A DNA stretch of 64,000 bases from Bacillus xiapuensis. GTDB lineage: Bacteria > Bacillota > Bacilli > Bacillales > Domibacillaceae. Every line of letters begins with the position of its first letter. Position 1 is the stretch's first letter. The position numbers and the translations under genes are program-made. Below the pieces are notes generated by a model. It worked only from the letters and a program-made list of their open reading frames with translations. It did not search any database and was not told the origin of the DNA. Positions 1 to 8,473 of this stretch are shown here, in pieces. The DNA lies in NCBI RefSeq assembly GCF_002797355.1, contig NZ_KZ454939.1, positions 85,233 to 149,232 of the forward strand, read 5' to 3'.

Positions 1-50
1 GCCGATGGTAGTTGGGGGTTTCCTCCTGCGAGAGTAGGACGCTGCCAGGC
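1..50 (+). rRNA. rrf: 5S ribosomal RNA, 3' end only
   Basis: The first 50 bases match the conserved 3' end of Bacillus 5S rRNA: GCCGATGGTAG, a GGGGG...TCCTCC helix, GAGAGTAGGACG and a final GCCAGGC. The rest of the gene lies outside the window on the left. It implies an rRNA operon reading rightwards into this edge. Confidence 0.93.
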
Positions 51-59
51 AAACAAGAA

Positions 60-90
60 AAAGAACAGCCTGTGCTGTTCTTTTTTTATT
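60..90 (+). terminator. Terminator of the rRNA operon
   Basis: AAGAACAGC pairs with GCTGTTCTT around a short loop and runs directly into seven or more T residues. It lies 10 bases past the 5S end, the usual place for the rRNA operon terminator. Confidence 0.9.
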
Positions 91-543
91 TTTGGCGGTA
101 CACTGAGATGTGCCAGACGGATAACGAGGGAAGCATTAGCCCGGCATACAGGATGTAAGGGGAAAGAAAAAAACTGTGACGGTATATTTTTTACTCCGCT
201 ATTTAAAGAATGAGTCTTATTTCTTTCATTTCGTAAATTTGACAAAATGTAAGCAGAAAAGCCTGTTTTTTACCATGAGTGTTATGGAAAGGGAGCCGCT
301 GTCAATACTGATACATAGCTTTCTAAAAATGAAATGAGCGATATTTCTCAGCCCCTTCTCTTCTTCCGGAGGGCAGGTATCTGAACAGAATGACTTAAAA
401 AACGCAGATTCTGATTCGCTTTTATCAATGGTCATTTCTCAAAACTTAACTATTTTGGCTTTTAACTTACCTCCGAAAGAATCCCTCACCTCTAAGCGAA
501 GCGCAGGTGGAGGGTAGTTCATTTCATATAGCCAGTTTGTGTG
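91..543. other. Gene-free stretch between rRNA operon and csoR
   Basis: No well-supported gene was found. A 69-codon open frame on the minus strand (226-435) has no ribosome binding site at a usable distance and was not called. No tRNA-like cloverleaf was noticed after the 5S. Confidence 0.5.
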
Positions 544-572
544 TTGATTTTTATAGCACAGCATGCTAATAT
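544..572 (+). promoter_or_regulatory. Sigma-A promoter of the csoR-copZ-copA operon
   Basis: TTGATT (544-549) and TAATAT (567-572) are separated by 17 bases, close to the sigma-A consensus. The predicted start of transcription is near 579, giving a leader of about 40 bases before the GTG start of csoR. Confidence 0.75.
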
Positions 573-588
573 AGGGTTACGGGGTATA
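571..588. promoter_or_regulatory. Probable CsoR operator
   Basis: The stretch ATAGGGTTACGGGGTATA abuts the -10 box and has the G-run/TA-flanked pseudo-palindrome typical of CsoR operators, which resemble TACCC...GGGGGTA. Apo-CsoR bound here would block the promoter until Cu(I) releases it. Confidence 0.6.
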
Positions 589-618
589 AGTATGAAGATG
601 GAGCAAGGAGGGAAGCCT

Positions 619-906
619 GTGGAAGAAGAAGTAAAATCGACGGTTCAGCCGAATAAACAGCAGCTTCTTAACCGGTTAAAGAGGATTGAAGGGCAAGTGA
701 GAGGTATTCACCAAATGATCGAAAACGACCGCTATTGTGTAGATATACTCCACCAAATTAGCGCAGTCCAGTCGGCGATTAACAAAGTGTCTTTAGCTTT
801 GCTCGAAGATCATACGTCTCATTGTGTTGCTCACGCAATTAAAGGAAATAACGGTGAACAGGCAATCAAGGAATTGATGGATGTAATGAAAGCACTGACT
901 AAGTAA
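619..906 (+). CDS. csoR: Copper-sensing repressor CsoR
   Basis: This is a DUF156-family all-helical repressor that binds DNA without copper and lets go when Cu(I) binds. The metal ligands of the family are present: Cys40, His65 and Cys69 in the 95-residue reading (motifs DRYCVDIL and LEDHTSHC). The start chosen is GTG 619, because AAGGAGGG lies 6 bases upstream; an in-frame ATG at 592 lacks such a site. The N-terminal helix has the family's NRLKRIEGQVRGI motif. It heads an operon with copZ and copA and probably represses it through the site at 571-588. Confidence 0.93.
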   Translation: MEEEVKSTVQPNKQQLLNRLKRIEGQVRGIHQMIENDRYCVDILHQISAVQSAINKVSLALLEDHTSHCVAHAIKGNNGEQAIKELMDVMKALTK

Positions 907-968
907 TGAAAGTCAAGAGTAAAAGATTCATCAAGTGGTATAGCTAAAATATACAGGAGGTTGTTCAA

Positions 969-1172
969 ATGAAAGAAATCATAAAAGTACAAGGAATGTC
1001 TTGCAATCATTGTGTCAATGCCATTGAAGGAAGCGTGGGCAAATTGGCTGGTGTATCTTCGGTTAAGGTCAACCTGAGTAAAGGGGAAGTAGCGGTTGAG
1101 TTTGACGAAAGCCAGACAAAGTTAGCCCAGATAAAAGAAACCATTGAAGATCAAGGATATGACCTTGCATAA
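969..1172 (+). CDS. copZ: Copper chaperone CopZ
   Basis: A 67-residue single heavy-metal-associated (HMA) domain with the metal-binding motif GMSCNHC at residues 9-15. It carries Cu(I) in the cytoplasm and hands it to the N-terminal domains of CopA, encoded about 100 bases downstream. AGGAGG lies 8 bases before the ATG. Length and motif are as expected for the Atx1/CopZ family. It is the second gene of the csoR operon, 62 bases after csoR. Confidence 0.94.
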   Translation: MKEIIKVQGMSCNHCVNAIEGSVGKLAGVSSVKVNLSKGEVAVEFDESQTKLAQIKETIEDQGYDLA

Positions 1173-1193
1173 TTTACTGGTTAATATGCAGTA

Positions 1194-1223
1194 GAAAGAT
1201 CGTGCCTGTAGGTATGGTCTTTC
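1194..1223 (+). promoter_or_regulatory. Hairpin between copZ and copA
   Basis: GAAAGATC pairs with GGTCTTTC (one G-U) around a 14-base loop, followed by ATTTTATC. It could be a weak terminator or an mRNA processing/stability element that makes CopZ more abundant than CopA. Confidence 0.4.
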
Positions 1224-1238
1224 ATTTTATCATTATTA

Positions 1239-1253
1239 TACCCCCACTATGTA
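1239..1253. promoter_or_regulatory. Possible second CsoR-like site before copA
   Basis: TACCCCCACTATGTA keeps the TACCCCC half and the outer TA of a CsoR operator and lies just before the copA ribosome binding site. The second half is poor and no clear promoter is seen next to it, so the call is tentative. Confidence 0.3.
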
Positions 1254-1269
1254 TTGGAGGGATCGAGGT

Positions 1270-3687
1270 ATGGCAAGCAAAGAAAAAACACTGCGAATTG
1301 ATGGGATGACATGTGCCGCTTGTGCCCGCCGCATTGAAAAAGGGCTGTCGAAGATCGAAGGCGTGGAGGAAGCTAACGTTAACTTTGCCCTGGAACGTTC
1401 TACAGTGGTATATGACCCGGATAAGACCAATGTACAAGAGCTGAAGGAAAAGGTTGAGCATCTAGGCTACAGTGTCGTTCAGGAAAAAGTGGAGTTTGAC
1501 ATTTCAGGCATGACGTGCGCTGCTTGTGCCAATCGGATTGAAAAGAGAGTTCGCAAGATGGAAGGCGTTGAAGAGGTTAATGTGAACTTTGCGCTTGAAA
1601 CGATGACCGTTGTTTATGATCATCAGCAAGTGACTCCTGCGGAAATGAAGCAAATTGTTCATAAACTGGGCTATGAACTGACATCTAAGCTGAATGAGGC
1701 TGAAAAGGTTGATCACAAGGAAGTAGAAATTCAAAGACAGTCCAGAAAGTTTTTGCTTTCACTTATATTGACGATTCCATTATTCTGGACGATGGTCGCC
1801 CATTTTGAATTTCTCTCCTTTCTTTATTTGCCGGACATCTTGATGAATCCGTGGGTACAGCTGATGCTGGCGACGCCTGTTCAATTTGTTGTCGGAGCGC
1901 AGTTTTACAAAGGAGCTTATCATGCCTTAAAGAACAAGAGTGCAAATATGGATGTGCTTGTAGCTTTAGGTACAAGTGCGTCTTACTTCTACAGCTTATA
2001 TTTGGTGTGGGAGTGGGCGGCAGCTGGTGCAGAGGGTATGCCGCAGCTTTATTTTGAGACTTCTGCCGTCATCATCACGCTCATTTTGCTAGGGAAGCTT
2101 TTTGAAGTGCGGGCGAAAGGGAAAACGAGCCAAGCCATTCAGAAGCTTCTCAGTTTGCAGGCGAAGACGGCTCGCGTATTAAGAAATGGAAACGAAGTTG
2201 AGATCCCGATAGAAGAAGTCATGGCTGGTGAAGTGATTCTAGTCAAGCCAGGTGAAAAGATTCCGGTAGACGGGGAGATTCTTGAAGGACGTTCGGCGAT
2301 TGATGAATCGATGATTACAGGTGAAAGTATTCCTGTCGATAAAACGGCAGGTGATGCTGTCATTGGAGCCACGATTAATAAAAACGGGTCATTGAAGATC
2401 AAGGCGACGAAGGTAGGCAGCGATACAGCGTTAGCACAAATTGTAAAAGTCGTAGAGGAAGCACAAGGGTCTAAAGCAGATATTCAGCGGTTAGCTGATA
2501 AGATTTCAGGGGTTTTTGTTCCGGTTGTAGTCGCTATTGCTGTCGTTACTTTCTTCATTTGGTATTTTGCAGTGACACCGGGTGACTTCCGTTCGGCATT
2601 AATTCCTACCATTTCAATTTTGGTCATTGCTTGTCCTTGTGCTTTAGGCTTGGCTACACCCACTTCCATTATGGCCGGTTCGGGCCGTGCTGCTGAAATG
2701 GGCTTGCTTTTCAAAGGCGGCGAGCATTTGGAGCATACGCAGACCATTGATACGGTTGTCCTTGATAAGACAGGAACCGTTACAAAAGGAGAACCATCGT
2801 TAACGGATGTTATGATAGCGGATTATTTGGAAGAAACCGATATACTCCAGTTAGTCGGCACAGCAGAAAAACAATCGGAGCATCCATTAGCTCAGGCGAT
2901 CGTTGACGGCATTAAAGAAAAGGGGATTTCACTTCTCAACGCGGAAGAATTTGAGGCATTGCCAGGCCGGGGAATTCGCGCTGTTGTCCATGCGAAGGAA
3001 GTGCTGATTGGTACGCGGAAATTAATGACTGAATCGGGTATTGCCATTCAGCCGCTGGAAGCAACTATGGAGAAATGGGAAAGTGAAGGAAAAACAGCTA
3101 TGCTAATAGCAATCGATCAGCAAATAGCCGGAGTGGTAGCGGTAGCTGACACGTTGAAGGAAACATCTGAAGAAGCCATCAGCCGGATGAAAAAGCTTGG
3201 ACTTGAAGTGGTTATTCTAACTGGGGATAATCAGCGTACGGCTGAAGCCATTGCTCGGAAAGTGGGCGTCGAGCGAGTGATTGCCGAGGTTCTGCCTGAA
3301 CAGAAAAGCGGAGAAATTAAAAAGCTGCAGGAACAAGGAAAAAATGTCGCGATGGTCGGTGACGGCATTAATGATGCCCCCGCTCTTGCCACTGCCAATG
3401 TCGGGATGGCTGTTGGAACGGGAACAGATATTGCCATTGAAGCAGCGGACATTACGTTGATGCGCGGAGATTTAAACAGCGTGGCAGATGCTTTCTTGAT
3501 GAGCCGGAAAACGATGAGAAATATTAAGCAGAATTTATTTTTCGCTTTCTTTTACAATACCATTGGCATCCCTGTAGCAGCAATGGGGCTGTTAGCTCCT
3601 TGGGTAGCAGGAGCCGCTATGGCCTTCAGCTCCGTTTCCGTCGTGTTGAATGCTTTGCGTCTGCAAAAAGTCAGCATGAAAGATTAA
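1270..3687 (+). CDS. copA: Cu(I)-exporting P1B-type ATPase CopA
   Basis: An 805-residue membrane ATPase that pumps Cu(I) out of the cell. Two N-terminal HMA domains carry GMTCAAC at residues 12-18 and 80-86. Further on come the actuator motif TGES (350-353), the transmembrane CPC copper site (455-457), the phosphorylated DKTG (Asp499), the nucleotide-domain HP (538-539) and GDGIND (697-702), followed by two last membrane helices. Two HMA domains are normal for Bacillus CopA. Start is ATG 1270 with GGAGGG 8 bases upstream; an upstream in-frame ATG (1249) overlaps that site. It ends the csoR-copZ-copA operon. Confidence 0.96.
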   Translation: MASKEKTLRIDGMTCAACARRIEKGLSKIEGVEEANVNFALERSTVVYDPDKTNVQELKEKVEHLGYSVVQEKVEFDISGMTCAACANRIEKRVRKMEGVEEVNVNFALETMTVVYDHQQVTPAEMKQIVHKLGYELTSKLNEAEKVDHKEVEIQRQSRKFLLSLILTIPLFWTMVAHFEFLSFLYLPDILMNPWVQLMLATPVQFVVGAQFYKGAYHALKNKSANMDVLVALGTSASYFYSLYLVWEWAAAGAEGMPQLYFETSAVIITLILLGKLFEVRAKGKTSQAIQKLLSLQAKTARVLRNGNEVEIPIEEVMAGEVILVKPGEKIPVDGEILEGRSAIDESMITGESIPVDKTAGDAVIGATINKNGSLKIKATKVGSDTALAQIVKVVEEAQGSKADIQRLADKISGVFVPVVVAIAVVTFFIWYFAVTPGDFRSALIPTISILVIACPCALGLATPTSIMAGSGRAAEMGLLFKGGEHLEHTQTIDTVVLDKTGTVTKGEPSLTDVMIADYLEETDILQLVGTAEKQSEHPLAQAIVDGIKEKGISLLNAEEFEALPGRGIRAVVHAKEVLIGTRKLMTESGIAIQPLEATMEKWESEGKTAMLIAIDQQIAGVVAVADTLKETSEEAISRMKKLGLEVVILTGDNQRTAEAIARKVGVERVIAEVLPEQKSGEIKKLQEQGKNVAMVGDGINDAPALATANVGMAVGTGTDIAIEAADITLMRGDLNSVADAFLMSRKTMRNIKQNLFFAFFYNTIGIPVAAMGLLAPWVAGAAMAFSSVSVVLNALRLQKVSMKD

Positions 3688-3790
3688 ATGTCTTTAGGAA
3701 AAAACATCTTTTAGGTAAGAAGGCACTGAAAAAGTGATGGCTTTGAAATAGCAATATGTATCTTATCAATGGATAGCAAGCAAACAGGGA

Positions 3791-3828
3791 GTTCATCGCC
3801 TATACATCGCAGGTGATGAACTTCTTTT
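3791..3828 (+). terminator. Terminator of the copper operon
   Basis: GTTCATCGCC pairs with GGTGATGAAC (one G-U) around an 11-base loop and is followed by TTCTTTTTG. Confidence 0.8.
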
Positions 3829-3894
3829 TGTCATGAAGAAGACGATCTCAGCATTCTCTGAGATAGAGTATTTTTTTGCGTAAACAAAAGAGTG

Positions 3895-4095
3895 GACTCG
3901 CTTACTTTAAGTGAGCCATCGGCAGTGAGAGCTTTCTGTATCGCCCTGCTGAAAAAAGAACAACGGCTGCCATCTCGCAGCGCCTTGCTGCAGGCTCGAA
4001 CGAATCGGGCATTTAGTTGCTGCGATTCCGCACTTAGACTTTTGCTTCGCCGCTTCATCCCAGAAAAGTGGCGTTGTTCATGCAGGATAAACGAA
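3895..4095 (-). repeat. Dispersed intergenic repeat, copy E (reverse orientation)
   Basis: Read on the minus strand this stretch aligns with repeats at 16022-16236 and 57228-57375 (minus). Shared blocks include TTTATCC..GCATG at one end, AAAAGTCT, CTAAATGCCCGATTCGTTCG, GGCGCTGCGA and TGGCAGC..TTGTTCTT. Open frames on both strands here are by-products of the repeat and were not called as genes. Confidence 0.6.
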
Positions 4096-4168
4096 GTTCG
4101 TCTAAGTTCCACTTTGTTTGGGTATAACACTAGTAACTTTTCTGCATACTTAATTAGGGGGCAAGTTT

Positions 4169-5014
4169 ATGAAATGGCGAGGCAGACGAGAAAGCTCTAA
4201 TGTGGAAGATAGAAGGGGCATGAGTGGAAAAGGCATAGCCGGAATAGGCGGAGGAATTGGGTTGGTAATAGTCTTAATCTATGCGCTGCTCGGCGGCAAT
4301 CCCGGAGAACTGCTCGATGATACTCAAATCACAGGGTCAGATTCATCTATTTCTCATGAAGAAACAGCCCAAGAGGAGGAGCTGTCTCAGTTTGTTTCGG
4401 TGGTGCTTGCGGATACCGAACAGGTATGGGGGAAACTGTTTCGCAAAGAAGGCTTGGTGTATAAAGAGCCGAAGCTTGTGCTCTATTCCGGGAGCGTTGA
4501 GTCGGCATGCGGAGCAGCCAGCGCCGCTGTCGGCCCATTTTATTGCCCGGGCGACTCCAAGCTGTATATCGATCTGAGCTTTTATCAAGATTTGCAGGAT
4601 AAGCTACAGGCGCCCGGTGATTTTGCAATGGCGTATGTTATTGCTCATGAGGTGGGGCATCATGTGCAAAATCTTCTAGGGACGACAGATCAAATGGCTC
4701 GTCTTCGTTCACAGCTGAGTCAAGCGGAGTACAATCAATATTCCGTCCGTTTGGAATTACAGGCAGATTATTTGGCCGGGGTATGGGCTCATCATGCGCA
4801 AGGCATGAATGTGCTTGAAGCGGGAGACATCGAAGAAGCTTTGCGTGCAGCCAGCGCTGTCGGAGATGACACGATCCAAAAGAGATCCCAAGGATATACG
4901 GTTCCTGAAAGCTTTACTCACGGAACGTCCCAGCAGCGAGTGCGCTGGTTCCATAAAGGATTCCAAACAGGAGATATAAAGGACGGAAATACATTTGAAG
5001 CACCGCAGCTGTAA
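4169..5014 (+). CDS. YpfJ-family neutral zinc metallopeptidase (membrane-anchored)
   Basis: A 281-residue protein of the putative neutral zinc metallopeptidase family (KPN_02809/YpfJ). A basic N-terminus is followed by one membrane segment at about residues 22-42, then a linker and the peptidase domain. The zinc motif HEVGHH is at 160-165, and ELQADYLAGVWA further on supplies the probable third ligand and family signature. The tail motif THGTSQQRVRWF is also typical. The catalytic part should sit outside the membrane. The substrate is unknown. AGGGGG precedes the ATG. It stands alone between a repeat and the hsp20 gene. Confidence 0.85.
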   Translation: MKWRGRRESSNVEDRRGMSGKGIAGIGGGIGLVIVLIYALLGGNPGELLDDTQITGSDSSISHEETAQEEELSQFVSVVLADTEQVWGKLFRKEGLVYKEPKLVLYSGSVESACGAASAAVGPFYCPGDSKLYIDLSFYQDLQDKLQAPGDFAMAYVIAHEVGHHVQNLLGTTDQMARLRSQLSQAEYNQYSVRLELQADYLAGVWAHHAQGMNVLEAGDIEEALRAASAVGDDTIQKRSQGYTVPESFTHGTSQQRVRWFHKGFQTGDIKDGNTFEAPQL

Positions 5015-5049
5015 ATGCATAAAGTTCACGAAATGTTCATAAAGCAACC

Positions 5050-5075
5050 GTTTAGCTCATAGAATTCGTGGTAAA
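5050..5075 (+). promoter_or_regulatory. Possible sigma-B-like promoter of hsp20
   Basis: GTTTAG (5050-5055), 14 bases, then GGTAAA (5070-5075) resembles the sigma-B pattern GTTTAA-N12-14-GGGTAT, though the -10 is imperfect. Small heat-shock genes in Bacilli are often general-stress genes, which fits. Confidence 0.3.
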
Positions 5076-5114
5076 TATATCCATGTAATCATTTAATAAG
5101 GAGGAAGATGAGGT

Positions 5115-5552
5115 ATGGCTTTAATTCCTAGCGATCCGTTTAGACATTTGGCAAATATGAGAAAAGAGCTAGAAGGATTCTTCTCGGAATTCCCTTCTAA
5201 TTTTGGAACAGAATCGAATATGGGCGGAATCAGAGTTGATGTGTACGAAAGGGACAATGAAGTCGTAGCTGCTTGTGATCTTCCTGGGCTTGAAAGCAAA
5301 GACGATATCGACATTGATATTGAAAACAATTTACTCACCATTAGCGGTTCAATGAATCGTTCGAATGAGGTGAATGAGGAAAACATGTATCGGAAAGAAC
5401 GGTATTTTGGCCGTTTTCACCGGGCTGTCGCACTTCCGGCTCCTGTCTCTCAAGAGGGCGTCAAGGCCTCTTATAAGAATGGTGTGCTAGAAGTCGTGAT
5501 GCCGAAACGGAAAAAAGATGATAAGAAAAGAATTGAAGTAGATTTTAGTTAA
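5115..5552 (+). CDS. Small heat-shock protein, Hsp20/alpha-crystallin family
   Basis: A 145-residue ATP-independent chaperone that holds unfolded proteins. The alpha-crystallin domain spans about residues 38-130 (GGIRVDVYERDNEVVAACDL...), with the conserved YKNGVLEVVMPK near its end containing the G-V-L signature. The N-terminal arm (DPFRHLANMRKELEGFF) is typical of Bacillus Hsp20 proteins. AAGGAGG is 9-10 bases upstream of the ATG. It is a single-gene unit closed by its own terminator and may belong to the general stress response. Confidence 0.93.
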   Translation: MALIPSDPFRHLANMRKELEGFFSEFPSNFGTESNMGGIRVDVYERDNEVVAACDLPGLESKDDIDIDIENNLLTISGSMNRSNEVNEENMYRKERYFGRFHRAVALPAPVSQEGVKASYKNGVLEVVMPKRKKDDKKRIEVDFS

Positions 5553-5561
5553 ATGTGAACA

Positions 5562-5599
5562 AACTTATGTGATGGTTTCTCATCACATAAGTTTTTTTG
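5562..5599 (+). terminator. Terminator after hsp20
   Basis: AACTTATGTGATG pairs perfectly with CATCACATAAGTT across a six-base loop and is followed by TTTTTT. Confidence 0.92.
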
Positions 5600-5736
5600 T
5601 GAATAATCTTCTCTTTTGACTCTTACTAGATTGCTAGTGATTTGCCAAAAATGGAGCGGATTAGTTGTTTTTTGCCGGCTGAAAGAATATAATTTACTTG
5701 ATTTACAGATTCTACCCAGTAAAGGAGCGGCGAACG

Positions 5737-7212
5737 ATGACAAATGCATTAAGTCCTAAAGTAGTTTCGTTTTTGGAAGGTTTGAAAACGCTTTATATTA
5801 ATGGGGATTTCGTTGAATCCGTTTCCGGCAAGACCTTTGAAACACTGAATCCAGCAACAGGAGAAGTGTTAGCGGTTGTGTCAGAAGCTGAGGAAGAAGA
5901 TATTGATAAAGCTGTTCGTGCAGCCAGAGAGGCTTTTGATAATGGTCCTTGGTCAAGGATGGGATCAGCAGAAAGAAGCCGTTTGATTTATAAACTGGCT
6001 GATCTAATGGAAGAAAATAAATTGGAATTAGCACAATTAGATACGCTGGATAACGGGAAGCCTCTGCAAGAAACATTAAATGCCGATGTTCCTTTAGCTA
6101 TCGAGCATTTTCGCTATTTTGCCGGCTGGTCAACAAAGATTGTCGGGCAAACAATACCTGTTCAAGGCAATTACTTCATGTATACAAGACATGAACCGGT
6201 TGGAGTCGTTGGACAGATTATCCCTTGGAACTTCCCGCTCTTAATGGCTGCTTGGAAATTGGGGGCATCGCTCGCTTCCGGCTGTACTGTGGTTCTAAAG
6301 CCTGCGGAAAATACGCCACTATCCGCGCTGTATTTAGCTACTTTGATAGAGCAAGCAGGATTCCCGAACGGCGTGGTGAATATTGTGCCGGGCTTCGGAA
6401 AAACAGCTGGACAGCCGCTCGTTGATCATCCGCTTGTCGACAAGATTGCTTTTACAGGCTCAACAGCAGTCGGTAAATCGATCATGAAATCAGCGGCGGA
6501 TACAATGAAACGAGTGACCCTTGAATTGGGAGGCAAATCGCCTAATATCATTCTGCCGGACGCTGATTTATCGAAAGCAATTCCTGGTGCACTAATGGGA
6601 ATTATGTTTAATCAGGGGCAGGTATGCTGTGCAGGAAGCCGGTTATTTGTCCAAAAGAAAATGTACGACAAGGTCATGTCCGAATTAACGGATGCTGCTA
6701 AAAAGGTAAAGCAAGGGAACGGTTTAGATTTAGAGACGACTATGGGACCGCTGATTTCTTCCCAGCAGCAGCAGCGGGTGAAAGGCTATATTGATAAAGG
6801 AATTGAAGAAGGGGCGGAAGTGCTGACTGGCGGCACGATTCCATTTGAAAAAGGGTATTTCGTCTCTCCGACGATCTTTGCGAATGTAGATAGTCAAATG
6901 ACGATTGCAAATGAAGAGATCTTTGGTCCGGTAGTAGCGGCGATGCCTTTTGAAGATATCGATGATTTAGTGGAAAAAGCAAACAGCTCCTATTATGGAC
7001 TGGCTGCTGGAATTTGGACGCAAGATTTGAAAAACGCCCATCAAATTGCCCATCGCTTGAAAGCGGGTACAGTTTGGATCAATGCCTATAATGTCTTTGA
7101 TGCCGCAGCTCCGTTTGGAGGATATAAACAATCAGGAATCGGCCGCGAAATGGGAAGCTATGCCCTGGATAACTACACAGAAGTCAAAAGCGTTTGGGTC
7201 AATATGGACTGA
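5737..7212 (+). CDS. dhaS: NAD(P)-dependent aldehyde dehydrogenase, DhaS type
   Basis: A 491-residue ALDH-superfamily enzyme oxidising aldehydes to acids in the cytoplasm. Visible are the Asn/NAD motif PWNFPLLM, the glutamate motif LELGGKSPN and the catalytic Cys297 in FNQGQVCCAGSR. The C-terminus (ALDNYTEVKSVWVN) and overall sequence closely resemble B. subtilis DhaS (495 residues). Start ATG 5737 has AAAGGAG upstream; a longer frame from 5698 lacks one. TGAAAACGCTTTAT near 5782, inside the gene, resembles a cre site (12 of 14) and may allow glucose repression. Physiological substrate not deducible. Confidence 0.9.
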   Translation: MTNALSPKVVSFLEGLKTLYINGDFVESVSGKTFETLNPATGEVLAVVSEAEEEDIDKAVRAAREAFDNGPWSRMGSAERSRLIYKLADLMEENKLELAQLDTLDNGKPLQETLNADVPLAIEHFRYFAGWSTKIVGQTIPVQGNYFMYTRHEPVGVVGQIIPWNFPLLMAAWKLGASLASGCTVVLKPAENTPLSALYLATLIEQAGFPNGVVNIVPGFGKTAGQPLVDHPLVDKIAFTGSTAVGKSIMKSAADTMKRVTLELGGKSPNIILPDADLSKAIPGALMGIMFNQGQVCCAGSRLFVQKKMYDKVMSELTDAAKKVKQGNGLDLETTMGPLISSQQQQRVKGYIDKGIEEGAEVLTGGTIPFEKGYFVSPTIFANVDSQMTIANEEIFGPVVAAMPFEDIDDLVEKANSSYYGLAAGIWTQDLKNAHQIAHRLKAGTVWINAYNVFDAAAPFGGYKQSGIGREMGSYALDNYTEVKSVWVNMD

Positions 7213-7219
7213 GCGTGAC

Positions 7220-7254
7220 AAGAAGAAAGCCGCGAAATGCGGCTTTCTTCTTTA
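7220..7254 (+). terminator. Terminator after dhaS
   Basis: GAAGAAAGCCGC pairs perfectly with GCGGCTTTCTTC across a short loop, followed by TTTAGCTTTT. Confidence 0.9.
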
Positions 7255-7499
7255 GCTTTTAGTATAGCGATTATGGACATGAACGCGGACAGAACCGTTA
7301 TAGCTTTCTCATGTAACAAAAGGCGAAATTAGCTAGTTGTTCTGATAAGCAAGCATGTAAGAACATTCACAATACAAAAAAGAGAAAGACAGGCAGCGTT
7401 TATGCAGGTGTTAGCAGGACGAGTGCTCTATTTCGGAAAGGGACACCGAAAAGCTGGCAGCCAAACATTATTGCAAACAAATTTGATCATGAGCTGTAT
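7255..7499. other. Gene-free stretch after dhaS
   Basis: No gene, tRNA or clear regulatory site was recognised. A weak echo of the dispersed repeat (GCAGGTG..AGCAGGACG near 7410) is too short to call. Confidence 0.4.
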
Positions 7500-7949
7500 T
7501 TATAGCGAATCCCGATTCTCTTTGTAAGAGCGGCGCAGGGAAATGTAATGGAGCAAATAGAAAAGAAGAGCGGAGACGAAAGCTACTCCAATTGTATCCC
7601 ATCCCCTTATTCCAAAGAGAAAAGAAATAATCACGAAAATGCCGAAAAAACCGGCCGATCTTACAATGTTTTGCCGTTTTTCTTTCTGGTAAACGGCTTC
7701 TGTCGTCACATCAGGAAATTCGATGCCAGACAAGATATATCGAACTGTTGGATAAAGTAATCCTGCTGCAAATGGAATAAGCAGAACTACAAATGAATCG
7801 ATTTTCCAATCGCTCACCCCAGCTTGCAGGCAAAGCAATCCAAAAAGCAGTGCAAACATGATGACTGCTGATTCAGCCAAGAAAAAGAGGAGTTTTCTTT
7901 CTTTATATTCATCATCCGGTAAAAGCACAGAAAGCCATGTTTTGTTCAA
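7500..7949 (-). CDS. Small four-helix membrane protein (DUF3278-like, tentative)
   Basis: A 149-residue protein with about four hydrophobic segments (near residues 20-44, 52-72, 96-114, 118-136 by eye) and a charged N-terminus, LLPDDEYKERKLLFFLAE. TTG start at 7949 with GGGAGG upstream. The stop of the preceding HTH gene (7951) is one base away, so the two are translated together. Pairs of a short HTH repressor and a membrane protein of this type are common in Bacilli; the function of the membrane partner is unknown. Family name is from general resemblance only. Confidence 0.7.
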   Translation of the reverse strand: MNKTWLSVLLPDDEYKERKLLFFLAESAVIMFALLFGLLCLQAGVSDWKIDSFVVLLIPFAAGLLYPTVRYILSGIEFPDVTTEAVYQKEKRQNIVRSAGFFGIFVIISFLFGIRGWDTIGVAFVSALLFYLLHYISLRRSYKENRDSL

Positions 7950-7950
7950 T

Positions 7951-8145
7951 TTAACTTACCTCCCAAAAAAGTTCATCCAATGTTTTGCCCAAAGCTTTGG
8001 CGATCGCTACGCAAAGCTGCAAACTGGGGTTATATTGCCCTTTCTCTATTAGACCGATCGTCTGACGCGTCGCGTTCACTTCCTGAGCCAGCTGTTGCTG
8101 GGTCAGGCCTTTTTCCACACGGGCTAGCTTGATTCTGTTTCTCAT
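7951..8145 (-). CDS. Minimal XRE-family HTH regulator
   Basis: A 64-residue protein that is just a Cro/CI-type helix-turn-helix: RVEKGLTQQQLAQEV for the first helices and ATRQTIGLIEKGQYNPSL for the recognition region. Proteins of this length (YozG-like) regulate their own operon. A strong sigma-A promoter and an AT-rich inverted repeat over its -10 lie directly upstream, so self-repression is likely. First gene of a two-gene operon. Confidence 0.9.
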   Translation of the reverse strand: MRNRIKLARVEKGLTQQQLAQEVNATRQTIGLIEKGQYNPSLQLCVAIAKALGKTLDELFWEVS

Positions 8146-8177
8146 TTAATCACCTGCTATTCGCCAAAAAAGACGTA

Positions 8178-8230
8178 TATATATTGCTTTTTGTAATATA
8201 TATTTTACATATCAATCAATTGATTGTCAA
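8178..8230 (-). promoter_or_regulatory. Promoter and operator of the XRE/membrane-protein operon
   Basis: On the minus strand TTGACA (8225-8230) and TAAAAT (8202-8207) are 17 bases apart, a near-consensus sigma-A promoter. TATATATT and AATATATA (8178-8185 and 8195-8202) form an inverted repeat touching the -10, a good position for the repressor encoded by this operon. A TCAATCAATTGATTGA palindrome fills the spacer region. Confidence 0.75.
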
Positions 8231-8300
8231 CAACCCGTGGGTGAAAAAGGGAGGTTTTTCTGTGTTGAATTATTCGGCAGGAGGATATTCTTGTTTATAT

Positions 8301-8327
8301 TGAAAATATTCCCTTTTGGGCCGATAC
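8301..8327 (+). promoter_or_regulatory. SigD-type promoter of the flagellin gene
   Basis: GCCGATAC (8320-8327) matches the sigma-D -10 consensus GCCGATAT in 7 of 8 positions, and TGAA 15 bases upstream (8301-8304) approximates the TAAA -35. Flagellin genes in Bacilli are sigma-D genes, so the site and gene support each other. Confidence 0.65.
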
Positions 8328-8401
8328 TAATAGCAAGCAACTAGAAGCTAGGCAGCAGGAAAAGGAGTTATTTTTAAAACATTGAAAAGGAGGGAAGCGG
8401 C

Positions 8402-8473
8402 TTGTCCGATAATACGCAGAAGGAAGAAGGCGTGTTGGACAGCAGTGAGCAAGCTTATGCGAATCCACCATAA
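8402..8473 (+). CDS. Short upstream ORF overlapping the flagellin start
   Basis: TTG 8402 sits 7 bases after a strong AAAAGGAGGG and opens a 23-codon frame (MSDNTQKEEGVL...) that stops at 8471, 14 bases beyond the flagellin ATG at 8457 and in a different frame. The flagellin ATG itself has only a weak GTGAG upstream. Flagellin may therefore be translated by coupling to this leader. It could also be a chance frame; no similarity is recognised. Confidence 0.4.
   Translation: MSDNTQKEEGVLDSSEQAYANPP

Noticed and set aside
226-435. 69-codon open frame on the minus strand near the 5S end
   Set aside because: No ribosome binding site at usable distance (a GGAGGT lies about 40 bases too far upstream) and no recognisable family. 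Left as non-coding.
3831-4200. Overlapping open frames on both strands
   Set aside because: They cover the dispersed repeat copy E; other copies do not keep the frame open, so the frames are by-products.
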